The notes under the pieces were generated by a model. The model was not told the DNA's origin and made no database searches. It was given only the letters and a program-made list of their open reading frames with translations. A DNA stretch of 64,000 nt from Sphingomonas sp. TREG-RG-20F-R18-01 (GTDB taxonomy: Bacteria > Pseudomonadota > Alphaproteobacteria > Sphingomonadales > Sphingomonadaceae), in assembly GCF_022662475.1 (NCBI RefSeq), contig NZ_JAKNQQ010000005.1, positions 62,001 to 126,000 of the forward strand, in the 5' to 3' direction. The position numbers and the translations under genes are program-made. Shown here in pieces: positions 63,130 through 64,000 of the stretch (positions within the stretch are counted from its first letter, which is position 1; each line of letters starts with the position of its first letter).

Positions 63130-63573
63130 TCATGCAGGAACGGCCTGCGTCACCGCTACTCGCCGTACAACGCCACGGCCGAATGCTTCGGTCGCGGCAT
63201 CCAGCGTCACGCGACGAAACATATCTATGTTCGGTAGCGCGCCATCGCGGCCGGCGGCAAGCGGAATACGATAGGTCCGCATGTTGATGGCGTGTTGCAG
63301 ATAGGGCAGCCGCGTCGTCACCCGCGCGGCCTCTGAAGTCGGTACCTCGAGCTGCTCCTCGAACGCCGCATAACCCGACAGGCGCCCGTCGGGCAGGACG
63401 AGCGGCGCGGTCATCCGCGGCAGCGGGACGAGCGTCGTCTCGACCTCCTTGGCGACGGTCGCCCTGGCCGATGCCGCGGGCGGACCGAACGCGTAGCGCG
63501 CGCCCAGGCCACTGGCCGCACCGACGATTGCGCCCAGCAGCAGGACGACGACCGGAAGAAGACGCTTGGCCAT
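63130..63573 (-). CDS. FliL-like membrane protein of unknown function
   Basis: A 147-residue protein with an N-terminal transmembrane helix (about 5-27, LLPVVVLLLGAIVGAASGLG) and a periplasmic part. The latter has the pattern MTAPLVLPDGRLSGYAAFEEQ, RVTTRLPYLQHAINMRTY and a terminal GVVRRVAVTQAVPA, like FliL's periplasmic domain and the 55627-56052 protein. It lies two bases after the motB-like gene. Confidence 0.6.
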   Translation of the reverse strand: MAKRLLPVVVLLLGAIVGAASGLGARYAFGPPAASARATVAKEVETTLVPLPRMTAPLVLPDGRLSGYAAFEEQLEVPTSEAARVTTRLPYLQHAINMRTYRIPLAAGRDGALPNIDMFRRVTLDAATEAFGRGVVRRVAVTQAVPA

Positions 63574-63575
63574 CG

Positions 63576-64000
63576 TCAGAACTTGAAGCTGGCATCGGTC
63601 GGCAGGGTCGGCTTCTCCCCCTTGACGATGATCGTGATGCGACGATTCTCGGCGCGGTCGGGCTGGTCGGGATAGACCGGCTCGCTCGCCGCCTTCGCGA
63701 TGACGCCCGCGATCCGATCCGGAGTCAGCCCGCCTGCTAGCAGCACGGCGCGTGCCGCCAGCGCGCGTTCGCCCGACAGGCGCCAGTTCGCCTCGTCCTC
63801 GCCGCCCGCGCCGTCGGTATGCCCCTCGATCGTCAGCCGCGCATCGGACTTCGCAAGCCTGGCCGCGATGGTTGCCATCCGGTCGCGCGCAAAGGCGTTG
63901 AGCCGCGCCGTACCGGCCTGGAACATCGGCCGGTTGGCGGTATCCATCAGGGTAATGCGCAGGGTTTCCCCCTCCGCGTCGACCTTGCTCGCGACCGTGG
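63576..64000 (-). CDS. motB: MotB-like stator protein, C-terminal part (5' end outside window)
   Basis: The frame is open to the window edge, so only the last 141 residues are seen. They form an OmpA-like peptidoglycan-binding domain with the MotB pattern LMDTANRPMFQAGTARLN, the anchor motif LTIEGHTDGAGG, and WRLSGERALAARAVLLAGGL, RAENRRITIIV. It should anchor the stator to the cell wall. MotA is not in view. Confidence 0.85.
   Translation of the reverse strand, partial: TVASKVDAEGETLRITLMDTANRPMFQAGTARLNAFARDRMATIAARLAKSDARLTIEGHTDGAGGEDEANWRLSGERALAARAVLLAGGLTPDRIAGVIAKAASEPVYPDQPDRAENRRITIIVKGEKPTLPTDASFKF

Overview
The window is high-GC DNA from an alphaproteobacterium, most likely Sphingomonas or a close relative. 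This is inferred from protein style: large TonB-dependent receptors paired with a LacI regulator and a glycosidase, a LepB-RNase III pair, an rpmF-plsX-fabH-ihfA-merR block, and flagellar proteins of alphaproteobacterial type such as the DUF6468 and MotE-like proteins beside FliM. No rRNA, tRNA, CRISPR array, prophage or insertion sequence was seen.

Layout. 1-2.2 kb is the edge of an exopolysaccharide locus: a truncated beta-helix protein and an outer-membrane export lipoprotein. 2.3-30.3 kb is mostly housekeeping: glutathione reductase, pgi, lepB-rnc, threonine aldolase, a DMT exporter, peptidases M28 and PepN, aspartate aminotransferase, a PabB-PabC fusion, rpmF-plsX-fabH, ihfA-merR, prfC, pheST and rplT-rpmI. 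30.4-38.9 kb holds envelope and stress genes: an AsmA-like protein, HisN, an outer-membrane phospholipase A, a diguanylate cyclase, a 36-residue membrane peptide behind a near-perfect sigma-54 promoter, an S41 protease, a DUF892 protein and a PhnA-like protein. 38.9-48.2 kb is a glycan-uptake locus: a Tat-exported GH1 glycosidase and a TonB receptor, with LacI-type operators and a divergent LacI regulator, followed by a second TonB receptor with a strong terminator. 48.3-50 kb has an orphan OmpR-type response regulator and two unknown proteins.

50.1-64 kb is a flagellar cluster built from divergent, tightly overlapping operons: flgF-flgG-flgA-flgH (-), fliL-fliM-DUF6468-motE-like (+), a FliL-like secreted protein (-), an 80-aa membrane protein plus a 591-aa helical-repeat protein (+), flgC-fliE-fliQ-fliR-flhB (-), fliN-fliO-fliP (+), then PilZ, FliL-like and MotB proteins (-). 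flgB does not precede flgC. All three divergent intergenic regions carry a CCTATAATAGG-like palindrome, possibly a shared control site.

The window is also seeded with a ~100-bp REP-like element whose arms are CCCCGGCGAAGGCCGGGG-type inverted repeats. Nine copies were found, all intergenic and mostly at gene 3' ends. Three copies are tandem behind rnc in a ~185-bp unit that includes a copy of the last bases of rnc itself.

Start codons were chosen by reading upstream bases and family N-termini. Several genes appear to start with GTG or TTG inside the upstream stop codon. All family assignments come from recognised motifs; no database search was run.
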